NCBI GenBank assembly: GCA_017645305.1 | Contig: JAGCPD010000065.1 | Coordinates: 1 to 64,000, forward strand | Reading direction: 5' to 3' | DNA from: Bacteroidaceae bacterium | Lineage (GTDB): Bacteria > Bacteroidota > Bacteroidia > Bacteroidales > Bacteroidaceae | DNA length: 64,000 nt | Position numbers and translations under genes: made by a program | Shown: positions 63,704 through 64,000 of the stretch, one piece after another | Layout of the letters: the number at the start of each line of letters is the position of its first letter | How positions within the stretch are numbered: the first letter of the stretch is position 1 | Notes under the pieces: model-generated | The model's database searches: none | What the model saw: only the letters and a program-made list of their open reading frames with translations | Told to the model about the DNA's origin: nothing

Positions 63704-64000
63704 TCGTTTATTTCGAATCCTTCCATGTCTAATTCGCCTTCTTCGAAGTCGTCGTCTCCATAAAAGTCTTCTTCCATCTCTGTTTCTGCGGCTTCAGACA
63801 CGGATTGTGCTGCAGCATCTTCATTAATATGCTGGACGGGAGGAGCGCCATGCATTCTGCTTATTCTTCCAGTTTTTTCGGGGTGTCCGAAAATAATTTC
63901 ACTAATTTCCATTAGGAAGAACCTTTTTCCTTCCGGGTCGAAGATGTAGGCTATCCGTTGTCCTTCTTCTTCGAGGAAGTCGCGCAGATAGCAGTTCTGC
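63700..64000 (-). CDS. pRiA4b ORF-3-like protein, 5' end outside the window
   Basis: The frame is open to the window edge, so the gene begins beyond it; the ATG at 63912 is internal. Visible residues include [31 protein letters not shown], a pattern of the plasmid pRiA4b ORF-3 / IS1096 passenger TnpR-like family as found in Bacteroidota, then an acidic tail with [18 protein letters not shown]. Despite the family name there is no sign of a mobile element here. It is coupled to miaA by a 4-base overlap. Confidence 0.65.
   Translation of the reverse strand, partial: QNCYLRDFLEEEGQRIAYIFDPEGKRFFLMEISEIIFGHPEKTGRISRMHGAPPVQHINEDAAAQSVSEAAETEMEEDFYGDDDFEEGELDMEGFEINE

Noticed and set aside
63700..64000. 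Mobile element, because of the IS1096/pRiA4b family name
   Set aside because: No transposase, inverted ends or target duplications nearby; the gene is coupled to miaA in an ordinary operon.

Overview
The window looks like a chromosome segment of a Bacteroidota gut or oral anaerobe close to Prevotella/Segatella. The grounds are SusC/SusD pairs, TAnnTTTG promoter boxes (some with TTTG 19 bases upstream), a tRNA gene without encoded CCA, a C10 (interpain-like) protease with BspA-like repeats, a DUF6261-type protein, and secreted proteins ending in the YDLQGR...GIxIxxGKK tail usual in Prevotella. This is sequence reading plus family knowledge; no search was run.

Region 1 (1-21 kb) is a cobalamin (B12) island. 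On the minus strand cbiA-cobS-cobU-cobT (4392-640) covers a,c-diamidation and lower-ligand assembly. On the plus strand a cobalamin riboswitch (4483-4662) leads an uptake operon: two BtuB-like receptors, a lipoprotein CbiK-type cobaltochelatase, a BtuF-like lipoprotein and a BtuC permease, with no ATPase. On the minus strand (18962-12333) four bifunctional genes, cbiH-cbiC, cbiE-cbiT, cbiG-cbiF and cbiJ-cbiD, encode eight corrin-ring steps of the anaerobic pathway. They follow a GH20 hexosaminidase and a FAS1-domain lipoprotein with almost no gap. The synthesis genes are riddled with in-frame short tandem and palindromic repeats, and a repeat lies at the domain junction of every one of the four fusions and also in cbiA.

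Region 2 (22.7-43.4 kb) holds general metabolism and secreted proteins: pfkA-glgP, a YhcC-type radical SAM protein, a dipeptidyl peptidase IV, tRNA-Arg(CCG), a secreted protein with Met/Gly-rich loops next to a lipoprotein, a ThiD-like kinase, a PEP-synthase-like protein with receiver-like domains, the C10 protease, gdhA and comF. An 11-bp tandem repeat (8 copies) lies directly before the comF start.

Region 3 (43.5-60.3 kb, minus strand) is one compact six-gene operon, FAS1-SusC-SusD-FAS1-SusC-SusD, with gaps of 12-43 bases, no enzyme and no adjacent regulator. Fasciclin-domain lipoproteins hold the places usually taken by accessory surface glycan-binding proteins. Region 4 (60.4-64 kb) holds a class A penicillin-binding protein, miaA and the end of a pRiA4b ORF-3-like gene.

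The most unusual features are the repeat-built linkers of the cobalamin enzymes and the duplicated FAS1/SusCD operon.
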